The notes under the pieces are model-generated. The model made no database searches. It was not told the origin of the DNA and saw nothing but the letters and a program-made list of their open reading frames with translations. The position numbers and the translations under genes were made by a program. Positions 8,235 through 15,887 of a stretch of DNA of 64,000 bases are shown here, in pieces (the first letter of the stretch is position 1; each line of letters opens with the position of its first letter). Origin of the DNA: Gracilimonas sp017641085 (GTDB taxonomy: Bacteria > Bacteroidota > Rhodothermia > Balneolales > Balneolaceae); NCBI RefSeq assembly GCF_046115515.1, contig NZ_CP175953.1. The stretch is one strand, 5' to 3'.

Positions 8235-10211
8235 CTAAATTGTTTTGATGTTCAAGCTTTTTAAATATTCAAATGTTGGGTCATAGAAATCAGACTTTCT
8301 GGTATGGTCTTCTGAATCTCCCTCTGGCACCACAATAATCATTCCTTGTCTTGCTCTTGTTAGTAAAACGCGATAGGCATTAACTAAATAATCCTGCCTT
8401 TCCTTTTTAAGAATATTCTGCCATTTGCTGCCTCTGAAAGAGTTAAAGTCCCATCCATTTTTCGAGTATCGTAAATCCCCATCCCAAATCAGACAAGTCC
8501 AATCTAATTCAAGTCCTTGAATATGAAATTCTGTGGCAACTTGTTCCAAATAGTAAGAAGACCGCACATCATCTTTACCATTTAAAAACCAGTGAATTGG
8601 ATTCATTGGAGATTTAACATCAACTGCATATGGTTTCAACCTTTCTGCCTGTGATGATACGATTAACCCATACCTTTCACTTCCTCTGGCTTTTTCTTTC
8701 AACCATTTTTTGGCAGCCTTTAAATCACGAGTTAAGACAATTGGATAATCTACTGGGATACTTTCTAATGCTTTTTGAGCCTTTTCAACATTTAGGTCTA
8801 AAAGATGTTTAATAAAAGCTGAAAGATTTTCTGCTCTATATGAACGTAATGAAACAGATAAATGAAGGTCTTTGTTTAGATGTACTTTGGTAATTTCACT
8901 TAACTGCTGAATAGACTCTACCGCATCATATTCTGAATCCGTTAAATTGGGTGATATATAAACTTCCCAATCTGTGAAACGATTTTTAATAGCTCTCAAC
9001 CATTCTGAAATTCCTGCTTCACCAGTATTGATTTCTTGTCCACCACCAACCAAGCAAATAATCACGGCCCAATCATCATGCCGATCTAAACATGAAACCA
9101 AGAATTCAGGTTCTGATGAATCAAAATCATCAATTCCTTTCCTTCTTTTCATAAAGCTTACGGTTTGTTTCTTAGTCCACGCTCGCTGAGCTTCATCAAA
9201 TATTGCCACGTGGTCTACAGGAGGTTTAGGATCTCTGATGTATTCATCTCTATAGTGGTGAATATTTTGAATGAATGTTTTTACACTGGATCTTGCCCGC
9301 TTTTTAGTCAGCTTGTTTCCTTTTGCTCTCTCCCTTTTTACCCGATCTCTGGCAAGAGCTTCTTGCAGAATATTTACTAAGGGGCCATTTCCTGATAGAT
9401 ACACGCTTGCATCACCATTTTTATGATCGAGGTGTTCAGTTGCAACATTCAGCCCAACTAATGTTTTACCTGCTCCTGGGACTCCCGTAACAAAGCAGAT
9501 CTTTTTTTTCCTTTGTTTTCGTGCTTCATCAATTAGTTTTGTGATTACATCTGTTGTCTCTGACAGGTTTTTGGCGCTAGCATCACTTCTCGTGATTTCA
9601 TCAACAGAGTGAGTGTTGTATAATGAAAGAGCTGCCTCAACAATTGTTGGTGTTGGAGCATATCTTCCTGCTGAATATTTTTCCCCATCTATAACTTCAT
9701 TTTCACTTAAAAAGTCGAGTGTAAGTTCAATTGATTTTCTTAACTCTGATTTATTGGCCTTTATGGGGTTAATAAGATTATCGTTGTGTGAAGTGGTAGT
9801 TATATCGAGAAAAGAGTTTTTAGCCTCAGTGGCTACTAATATTGGAACTAGTACGGCTTGATGACTAGGTTCATGAAAGTTTTTCAAATCAAGTGCATAA
9901 TCCCAAGCTTGATCGATGTCGTAACTTAAATACTTACTTTCACCTACTTTAAATTCAATCACAAATATGACATCCTGAATTATAAGTAGGACATCAACTC
10001 GACTCCCCATTCTTGGGATTGAAAATTCAAAAAATAATTCTCCTTCAAAGCCCTTAAGGGTTTCCTTAAGTATTGAGATTTGGATTTCCCATGCTTTGCT
10101 TTGGGTATTTCGCGTATCAAAGTTATCGGAATGGGCAATTTCTCCTAGTATTGTTGATGGAGCTTTTTTTAAAAATGCAGAAATAGAATCTTTGTAGAAA
10201 TAGTTAAGCAT
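8235..10211 (-). CDS. PD-(D/E)XK nuclease fused to SF1-type DUF2075 helicase/ATPase
   Basis: A 658-residue cytoplasmic protein. The N-terminal domain carries a nuclease core: RVDV (D73) then VIEFK (E86-x-K88), the PD-(D/E)XK arrangement. The C-terminal DUF2075 domain has Walker A GVPGAGKT (243-250), Walker B IFDEAQ (DEAQ 339-342), a GGGQEINTGE motif (389-398) and, near the end, AYRVLLTRARQG, matching helicase motif VI. I start at ATG 10211; its codon overlaps the HNH gene stop by one base (TGATG) and an AGGAG lies 8 bases upstream. A TTG at 10214 is the alternative. The pair with the upstream HNH gene suggests nucleic-acid restriction or repair. The region is visibly more AT-rich than its neighbours, which is consistent with transfer. 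Confidence 0.85.
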   Translation of the reverse strand: MLNYFYKDSISAFLKKAPSTILGEIAHSDNFDTRNTQSKAWEIQISILKETLKGFEGELFFEFSIPRMGSRVDVLLIIQDVIFVIEFKVGESKYLSYDIDQAWDYALDLKNFHEPSHQAVLVPILVATEAKNSFLDITTTSHNDNLINPIKANKSELRKSIELTLDFLSENEVIDGEKYSAGRYAPTPTIVEAALSLYNTHSVDEITRSDASAKNLSETTDVITKLIDEARKQRKKKICFVTGVPGAGKTLVGLNVATEHLDHKNGDASVYLSGNGPLVNILQEALARDRVKRERAKGNKLTKKRARSSVKTFIQNIHHYRDEYIRDPKPPVDHVAIFDEAQRAWTKKQTVSFMKRRKGIDDFDSSEPEFLVSCLDRHDDWAVIICLVGGGQEINTGEAGISEWLRAIKNRFTDWEVYISPNLTDSEYDAVESIQQLSEITKVHLNKDLHLSVSLRSYRAENLSAFIKHLLDLNVEKAQKALESIPVDYPIVLTRDLKAAKKWLKEKARGSERYGLIVSSQAERLKPYAVDVKSPMNPIHWFLNGKDDVRSSYYLEQVATEFHIQGLELDWTCLIWDGDLRYSKNGWDFNSFRGSKWQNILKKERQDYLVNAYRVLLTRARQGMIIVVPEGDSEDHTRKSDFYDPTFEYLKSLNIKTI

Positions 10212-11206
10212 CAAAAACTCTCCTGAAATTCTTCAAACTTCTCATTATGATATTCCAAAGCCTGTCCTGAGGGACGAAATGACTCTTCCGGTAGCAGAAT
10301 GGATTGATTGTTCAGCTCCCAAAGTTCTCCGATTTCATTTCTTTGGTCTTTCAGCCAGCGGGAAAACTGAATTTTAAAATTCGGATTCACAGTAAACATG
10401 AAGGTATCAAACATCCAGTGATGTGAACGGCATAGGGAAATGCCGTTTCTTGGATCGTCATTTCTGCTTTTGCTCCAGGGAATGATGTGAGCTCCTTCAA
10501 CCAGTGTTTTTCCTCCAGGCGTAACAACCCGGTTTCTGCAGAGGGCACAGGTATAGTTATAATTACTTCTTACAATTCTTGAAAATCCCTGTTTTCTGAC
10601 CTGATATTTACCCGTCCGGTATTTCTGTTTATCGGTTTTATCTCCATGAAACTTTACGAAAGGGTCGGCGGCAATTTCAACCAGTCTTCTCGTGTATTGA
10701 TATGACTGAACGTTGGCTGAACTAATCTCTAAAACTTCTTTGGCTATCTCATCAGAAAAATAGGTGTCGGCAAGAAAAGAATGCAGCTGATGGTTCGTCT
10801 CTGAATTAAGGAATAACTCAAAAACGCCGGGGTCAATCACGGCATGGGAAACACGTTCCTGAAGTCCGCCAAGCGACGGGGCATTTGAATATTCAGGATA
10901 ACCCTGATTGTATTCAAGCTGCCAGAAATCCTCACTTTTCATATAAAAGAAAGGCAAAGCGAGGGTTGTTGACCGGTCTTCACCCATGATGGCATTCCAG
11001 TACGTGAAAAAAGTTTCGATCAGCTCCTGAGTCAATGCTATCTGATTGCTTGCAATCCATCCCTGTTCTGTTCCATCCAGAATACTAAGGAGTAAAAAGG
11101 GTTTATGTGGAGCCCTGCCTTTGGTACGTTCATTCCAGTATTTAGGGTTTTTATCGCTGTTGAGATTTCCAAACAGCTCTAATATGTGAGCAGGGATTTT
11201 TTCCAT
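10211..11206 (-). CDS. HNH endonuclease (predicted restriction endonuclease, COG3440-like)
   Basis: A 331-residue protein with a C-terminal HNH nuclease domain: CALC (C220, C223), EGAHIIPW (H240), RNGISLC (N254, C259) and SHH (H262-H263) form the zinc site and the metal-dependent active site. The N-terminal ~100 residues (APHKPFLLLSILDGTEQGW, then FFTYWNAIMG) form a separate helical domain often found before HNH domains in predicted restriction enzymes, where it may read modified DNA; that role is inference. Its TGA overlaps the ATG of the helicase-nuclease, so the two are translationally coupled. No methyltransferase is nearby, which argues against a classical restriction-modification pair and for a modification-dependent or phage-specific system. 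Confidence 0.85.
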   Translation of the reverse strand: MEKIPAHILELFGNLNSDKNPKYWNERTKGRAPHKPFLLLSILDGTEQGWIASNQIALTQELIETFFTYWNAIMGEDRSTTLALPFFYMKSEDFWQLEYNQGYPEYSNAPSLGGLQERVSHAVIDPGVFELFLNSETNHQLHSFLADTYFSDEIAKEVLEISSANVQSYQYTRRLVEIAADPFVKFHGDKTDKQKYRTGKYQVRKQGFSRIVRSNYNYTCALCRNRVVTPGGKTLVEGAHIIPWSKSRNDDPRNGISLCRSHHWMFDTFMFTVNPNFKIQFSRWLKDQRNEIGELWELNNQSILLPEESFRPSGQALEYHNEKFEEFQESF

Positions 11207-11507
11207 GTGCTCAATGATAGCTTACTGTTTTCAAAAAGGCTAAATCTTATCTGAAAAAATCATCAAGACTTTTGAAAATTTCTATTTAGAAGAAAATTTC
11301 AAAACGTATAGACGATAATATTTTTTTATATAGATGATTTTGTAAAAGCATATAAGGGTTTTTGAAAAGAGTATAGATTGAGTTGCTCGTATCCCATCAC
11401 CCCCATAAACAAAGCCTATGACACGGCCGGAACCATTCTTCCCCGAATACTTTTATACCCATCAACAATTCAAACGAAGAATACCAAACGAACCCCGGAT
11501 TTACGAG
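11207..11507. promoter_or_regulatory. AT-rich divergent intergenic region
   Basis: This 301-bp stretch separates the HNH operon from the dienelactone hydrolase gene and must hold both promoters. It is strongly AT-rich around 11,240-11,370. I see no convincing TTG/TAnnTTTG promoter pair, repeat or small gene. Confidence 0.35.
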
Positions 11508-12332
11508 ATGAAAAAATTATTACTGCTTGCACCTGTTTTATTTTTGATAGCAGCGTGTGGCGATAGCAAATACAGCACCAATGATAAAAATGTAGTAGGG
11601 CAGGAGATCAGCTACTCCACCGATGAGATTACCATGAATGGGTATATCAGTCAGGACGAAAACAACTTTGCCAAGCGCCCGGGGGTGCTGGTGGTGCATG
11701 AGTGGTGGGGCCATGATGAGCACGCCCGCAGGGCAGCGGATGAACTGGCCAAGCTCGGCTATGTAGCCCTGGCCGTGGATATGTACGGTAACGGCAAGCA
11801 GGCTTCCCATCCCGATGATGCCATGAAGTTCTCCAATAACGTGATGAGCAATTTCGACACGGCCAAAGCACGGTTTAATGCTGCCCTGGAAACCCTCAAA
11901 AACCGGGGCAATGTGGATTCGACTAAAATAGGAGCTATCGGCTATTGCTTTGGCGGAAGCGTGATCCTGGCCATGGCCAACTCCGGCTCCGACCTGGATG
12001 GCGTGGCTGCTTTTCATGCCGGACTCCAACTCCCCGTGATGCCTCAGGACACCCTCTCCTCCCGCATCCTGATCTTAAATGGCGCCGATGATCCCTTCGT
12101 GACGGAAGAGCAGGTGACCAACCTGACCGGTGCGTATGAAGAGCTGGGCGCAGACTATCAATACATCAATTACGACGGCGCCCAACATGCCTACACCAAC
12201 CCCGCCGCTGATTCCCTCGGCCAGAAGTTTGACCTCCCGCTTGCCTACAACGCCCAGGCCGACAGCCTGAGTTGGGAAGAGATGAAGGGCTTTTTGAATG
12301 AGACCTTTTCCGGCAATGAGGTGGAGAAGTAA
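11508..12332 (+). CDS. Dienelactone hydrolase family lipoprotein
   Basis: A 274-residue alpha/beta hydrolase with a lipoprotein signal: MKKLLLLAPVLFLIAAC, with Cys at residue 17 in the lipobox LIAAC. I start at ATG 11508 because it begins the signal peptide; an upstream in-frame start at 11418 only adds a charged tail. The dienelactone-hydrolase nucleophile elbow GYCFGG contains the catalytic Cys, and NGADDPFV and DGAQHAYTNP supply the Asp and His of the Cys-Asp-His triad. VVHEWWGHDEHARRAADELA near the N-terminus is also typical. It would hydrolyse an ester or lactone at the cell envelope; the substrate is unknown. It stands alone, followed by a repeat block. Confidence 0.9.
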   Translation: MKKLLLLAPVLFLIAACGDSKYSTNDKNVVGQEISYSTDEITMNGYISQDENNFAKRPGVLVVHEWWGHDEHARRAADELAKLGYVALAVDMYGNGKQASHPDDAMKFSNNVMSNFDTAKARFNAALETLKNRGNVDSTKIGAIGYCFGGSVILAMANSGSDLDGVAAFHAGLQLPVMPQDTLSSRILILNGADDPFVTEEQVTNLTGAYEELGADYQYINYDGAQHAYTNPAADSLGQKFDLPLAYNAQADSLSWEEMKGFLNETFSGNEVEK

Positions 12333-13027
12333 TAGAGCTGTTACTCAACGAGTAACGTCCGCCTGGAGGGCGGCTAAGAATACATAACAACGCCCAGTCA
12401 TCCTGAACGTAGCGTATGCGGATTGAAGGATCTGCCGGTGGAATATTGAACATTCAATATCGAACATTGAATGTCGAAGTTTTTGCAAAGGCAGGCCCGA
12501 ATGATTGGTGATGAGGGGAGGTTGCATTCCTTTACTCAAGCGAATGGGTTTCAACCCTTCGCGGTAGTTGATCGTGGCTATGGTCGTAGAAAACCAAATC
12601 GAAAATCGGCTGTCCGGTCTATCGATCATTCGCGAATGAGGGGCGTTTGGGGGTCTTTAATTGAAGGGTTTTGTCCTTCGCTGGCGGACCCTATCCCTGC
12701 CTTTGCCGGCAGGCAGGTCTGTCTCTTTCCCTCCGGCGAGTGTGTAAAGGATTTTTGCAGGTATCTACCGCCGCAGGGAAAGAGGACTCCTTGGTTAGTT
12801 GGTGGCCAGGAATTCGACTTCGCAAATCGGTTGTTCGGTCTATCGATCATTCGCGAATCACAGAGATCCCTCAGTTGTTCGCTAGGCCTGCCTTTGCCGG
12901 CAGGCAGGCTCACGCCTTCGGGATGACTGGGCTTATTCACACATTCCTTACGCCCCGTACCGGTGCGATGACGATTATTGCGTCATATTTTTTGTAAGGA
13001 ATTGGTTTAGTGTGGCTCTGACTGTGT
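12333..13027. repeat. Composite intergenic repeat block 4
   Basis: 695 bp without a credible gene. Modules: GTCCGCCTGGAGGGCGGC (12357-12374); GTCATCCTGAACGTAGCG (12399-12416) through GAAGGATCTGCC (about 12436); AACATTCAATATCGAACATT (12449-12468); GCGAATGGGTTTCAACCC; TCTATCGATCATTCGCGAAT twice (12618-12637 and 12839-12858); GCCTTTGCCGGCAGGCAGG twice (12700-12718, 12890-12908); a long 'CTTTCCC ... GGGAAAG' stem (about 12724-12783); and TTACGCCCCGTACCGGTGCG (12949-12968). It leads directly into the GIY-YIG gene. Confidence 0.8.
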
Positions 13028-13321
13028 ATGAAAACCTATTTTACCTATATCACAACAAACCGAAAGTATGGGGTGCTTTATACCGGCATGACAAATAATC
13101 TGATTGTCCGTACCAGTCAGCATAAAGAGAAAATGTTTAAAGGCTTTTCTTCGAAGTACAATACTGACCGACTGGTATGGTTTGAAGAATTTCAGTGGGT
13201 CCATAATGCGATCATCCGGGAGAAAGAAATCAAAGGCTGGAGGAGGGAAAAGAAGATTGAGCTTATCGAATCTATCAATCCGGAGTGGGAAGACTTGTAT
13301 CCAAAATTACTTGGAAAGTAA
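13028..13321 (+). CDS. Single-domain GIY-YIG nuclease
   Basis: A 97-residue protein that is nearly all GIY-YIG domain: YFTYITTNRKYGVLYTGMTN supplies the two tyrosine strands, RTSQHK carries the conserved Arg, and AIIREKEIKGW carries the catalytic Glu. The C-terminus is LIESINPEWEDLYPKLLGK. Such small proteins (UPF0213-like) are predicted metal-dependent DNA endonucleases; their cellular role is not settled. The gene sits between two composite repeat blocks. Its last ~58 bases plus 120 bp of downstream repeat are duplicated at 15276-15460, so the gene's 3' end behaves as part of the repeat unit. This points to a mobile or repeat-associated nuclease. The start is the only plausible ATG. Confidence 0.88.
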   Translation: MKTYFTYITTNRKYGVLYTGMTNNLIVRTSQHKEKMFKGFSSKYNTDRLVWFEEFQWVHNAIIREKEIKGWRREKKIELIESINPEWEDLYPKLLGK

Positions 13322-13440
13322 TGCCCGCCTGAAAGGCGGCTTAGAATAGTCGCCAACGCCCCTGTCATCCTGAACGTAGCGTATGCGGAGTGAAGGATCT
13401 GCTTGAATAAGCTTGATGATGTTAAGGAAGTGCCTCAGCA
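13263..13440 (+). repeat. Duplicated segment, copy 1 (3' end of GIY-YIG gene plus downstream repeat)
   Basis: This segment aligns almost base for base with 15276-15460: TTATCGAATCTATCAA, the stop region CTTGGAAAGTAATGCCCG, then CTGTCATCCTGAACGTAGCG, and AAGCTTGATGATGTTAAGGA. Differences are scattered substitutions plus a few bases around the GGCGG stem. Confidence 0.9.
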
Positions 13441-13557
13441 TATCAAGGAGATCCCTCAGTCATTCACGTTGTTCATTCCTTCGGGATGACAGGGCGTTAT
13501 CACACATCCCTTACGCCCCGCAGGCGGGGCGATGCCGCGATGCGCCATTTTCATTTT
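13322..13557. repeat. Composite intergenic repeat block 5
   Basis: Downstream of the GIY-YIG stop: GCCCGCCTGAAAGGCGGC hairpin (13323-13340), the 'CATCCTGAACGTAGCG...GAAGGATCTGC' module (13366-13402), ATCCCTCAGTCATTC (13451-13465), and TTACGCCCCGCAGGCGGGGC (13511-13530) followed by GCGATGCGCCAT. The same order, with extra modules, occurs in block 6. Confidence 0.8.
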
Positions 13558-15123
13558 TTAGACAAATAAAATCACCATGGCGGCGTAGGAAATGACAGCC
13601 AGGGTTCCGGCGAGGATGGCCAGGGGGAATTGGGTTTGCACGTGGTCCATCAAATCACAGCCGGTGGCCAGGGAGGAGAGGATGGTGGTGTCCGAAATGG
13701 GGGAACACTGGTCTCCGAAAACAGATCCGCCGATTACCGCTGAAAAGCATAGGGTTAGGAAAAACACATCCGGCACCACGGCCCAGGCCAGCGGGATGGC
13801 GACCGGAAATACAACCGCATAAGTTCCCCAAGAGGTGCCGGTGGAAAAGGCGATGAGCATGCAGAGGATCATCAACAGTCCGGGCAGGAGGAAGGCCGGG
13901 ATTACATCGCCGACGGTATCAACCACATAAGCGGCGGTTCCGACTGCATCGGCTACCTCTTTAAGGGTGACGGCCAGGGCCAGGATAATCGCTCCGATGG
14001 TAACGCCTTTACATCCGTCAATAAAGCCATCAACAACCTCCTGCAGGTTCATGCCTTTGGCTAAGGCGATTCCAAATCCAACCAATACAGCAAGCACAAA
14101 AGCCTCGGCAATCAGCAGCATGGAGTCTTCGCCCATATCCAGGAAAAAATAGGTGACAACATAGGGGATGATGGCTACTCCAAGCAGGGTTCCAATTGGA
14201 CCAAAAAAGTCGATGAGTCCGGGGTTGTAGTCTTCGGGAACAGCACTTTTGGTAAGTTCATCGGCAGCCATAGGCGTAGCTCCTTCACGATCGAGGCCTT
14301 GTCCGGAACGGGCGCGCTTGATGGCGGCTCTCATTTTCTTTCCGGGTACGAAAGGGAACTTGTCCCACGCGAAAGCAAGGGTGAGCAGGATGGCGAAAAT
14401 CGCATAAAAGTTATAGGGCAGGGCAGTGAAGAAGAAGGCGATACTCTGCTGAGTCGTTTCCAGAAAAGGGAGGGTTCCGATGATGAGTCCGCCCACGTAA
14501 AACGGCCATACGTTGAAGGGGATCAGGGTGGCGGCCGGGGAAGCGGTGGAATCAACCATGTAAGCCAGCTCTTCGTGCGACACCCTGTGTTTGTCGGCCA
14601 CAGGCCGAACCGTAGCTCCAGTCAATACGGTACTGATGGTTCCTCCCTGGTGGAAAACGAGTCCCATCAGCCAGGTGAAGAACTTGGCGGTTTGAGGTCC
14701 GCGCACCATTTTCTTACTGGCCCAAACGGCAAATTTCTCCGCACCGCCGGTTCGCGTCCAGATGCCAATTAATCCTCCCAAAGCCCATAAGTACACGATG
14801 ATAATCAGGGCAAAACTTTCGGTTCCAACGGAGGGAATCAGGAAATCCTGTACGATATTGAGCTTGCCGGAAATCACACCGCCCAAACAAATCCCGATGA
14901 ACAGCGAGCTAACCACTTCGCGGGTATAAAATGCCAGAACAATGGCTACCAGCGGCGGCATGATGGACCAAAATCCGTAATGTCCGCTTTGCTCCGGGAA
15001 AACCTGGTTCACTCCGGCATACACCCCGGCGATAATCAGCGCGATGAATGCACCAACACCTATCCTGCGGCGGGTTTTGGGATCTTTCCACTTCTCTTTG
15101 GTTCCGGCAAAATCATTACTCAT
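13558..15123 (-). CDS. Na+/H+ antiporter, NhaC family
   Basis: A 521-residue integral membrane protein with about a dozen hydrophobic segments. Signature stretches of the NhaC family are present: TASPAATLIPFNVWPFYV in the middle, FSTGTSWGTYAVVFPVAIP, and GGSVFGDQCSPISDTTILSS near the C-terminus. It exchanges Na+ for H+ across the inner membrane, fitting a saline habitat. I start at ATG 15123 (MSNDFAGTKE); the open frame extends upstream to 15348 but that part is translated repeat block. The gene runs opposite to its left neighbour and is flanked on both sides by repeat blocks, so it is probably transcribed alone. Some relatives transport other substrates, so the ion specificity is inferred. 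Confidence 0.92.
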   Translation of the reverse strand: MSNDFAGTKEKWKDPKTRRRIGVGAFIALIIAGVYAGVNQVFPEQSGHYGFWSIMPPLVAIVLAFYTREVVSSLFIGICLGGVISGKLNIVQDFLIPSVGTESFALIIIVYLWALGGLIGIWTRTGGAEKFAVWASKKMVRGPQTAKFFTWLMGLVFHQGGTISTVLTGATVRPVADKHRVSHEELAYMVDSTASPAATLIPFNVWPFYVGGLIIGTLPFLETTQQSIAFFFTALPYNFYAIFAILLTLAFAWDKFPFVPGKKMRAAIKRARSGQGLDREGATPMAADELTKSAVPEDYNPGLIDFFGPIGTLLGVAIIPYVVTYFFLDMGEDSMLLIAEAFVLAVLVGFGIALAKGMNLQEVVDGFIDGCKGVTIGAIILALAVTLKEVADAVGTAAYVVDTVGDVIPAFLLPGLLMILCMLIAFSTGTSWGTYAVVFPVAIPLAWAVVPDVFFLTLCFSAVIGGSVFGDQCSPISDTTILSSLATGCDLMDHVQTQFPLAILAGTLAVISYAAMVILFV

Positions 15124-15810
15124 AGGCTGGGTTGTTTGTTTAATATCGCAATGGATGGTACCGAATGAACACTGAACATTCAATAAAGAACCTGAGAACA
15201 TCCAACAAGGAACTTCCTTCGGAACATCGAACAAGGAACATTCAACATTGAATGTTAAAGTATTGGAGAACCGGTTTATCGAATCTATCAACCCCGGCTG
15301 GGAAGACCTGTATCCAACATTGCTTGGAAAGTAATGCCCGTCCGCCACCTGGCGGACGGCTAAGGATGTATAAAAACGCTCCTGTCATCCTGAACGTAGC
15401 GTATGTGGAGTGAAGGATCTGCTTGCATAAGCTTGATGATGTTAAGGAAGTGCCTCAGCATGTTCGGATGCATGACAGGGAGATCCCGGATCTTCGTTGC
15501 ACTTCGCCTGCCTGCCGGCATAGGCAGGTCCGGGTTGACGGGTGGGTAGGGTCGTGGAAACCAAATCGCAAATCGGCCGTTCGGTCTATCGATCATTCGC
15601 AAATAAGGGGCGTTTTGGGGTCTTTAATTGAAGGGTGTTGTCCTTCGCTGGCGGACCCCTTTCTGTCTTTCCCCTTGGTAAGGGGAAAGGACTCCTTTAA
15701 TGGTTGGTTGCCATAAAAAGAGATCCCGGATCTCCGTTACACTTCGTCAGGGATGACGGGGCTTGTTCCAGCATTTCTTACGCCCCGTACCGGGGCGATG
15801 TCGCGTTGCG
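15124..15810. repeat. Composite intergenic repeat block 6
   Basis: Upstream of nhaC: several 'GAACATCCAACAAGGAAC' units (15193-15260), the GIY-YIG tail remnant and its downstream segment (15276-15460), a CGTCCGCCACCTGGCGGACG hairpin (15339-15358), GCCTGCCGGCATAGGCAGG (15510-15528), GGTCTATCGATCATTCGCAA (15583-15602), a CTTTCCCCTTGGTAAGGGGAAAG stem (15667-15689), and TTACGCCCCGTACCGGGGCG (15778-15797). No gene with an intact frame is seen. Confidence 0.8.
15276..15333 (+). pseudogene. GIY-YIG nuclease, 3'-end remnant
   Basis: The frame reads FIESINPGWEDLYPTLLGK then stop, against LIESINPEWEDLYPKLLGK at the end of the intact gene at 13028. Only these 19 codons remain; the upstream bases are an unrelated 'ATTCAACATTGAATG' repeat. 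It is the front part of duplicated segment copy 2 (15276-15460). Confidence 0.85.
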
Positions 15811-15813
15811 CCA

Positions 15814-15847
15814 TAAAAAAGGCGCACCTGATAATCAGATGCGCCTT
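15814..15847 (-). terminator. Rho-independent terminator of the DEAD-box-like gene
   Basis: On the minus strand AAGGCGCA, a 13-base loop and TGCGCCTT are followed by a run of T (plus-strand A run at 15815-15820). It lies 41 bases past the stop at 15888. Confidence 0.9.
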
Positions 15848-15887
15848 AAGTTTGTGGTACTAATAAATCACAAAAGCTCTGCGATCA

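Noticed and set aside
8061..8264. A 67-residue open frame overlapping the helicase end
   Set aside because: No motif or ribosome site, and it overlaps the helicase gene end; probably chance.
8235..11206. Classical restriction-modification system
   Set aside because: No methyltransferase gene or specificity subunit is present within the window.
12471..12926. A 151-residue open frame inside repeat block 4
   Set aside because: It runs through at least five repeat modules and has no domain.
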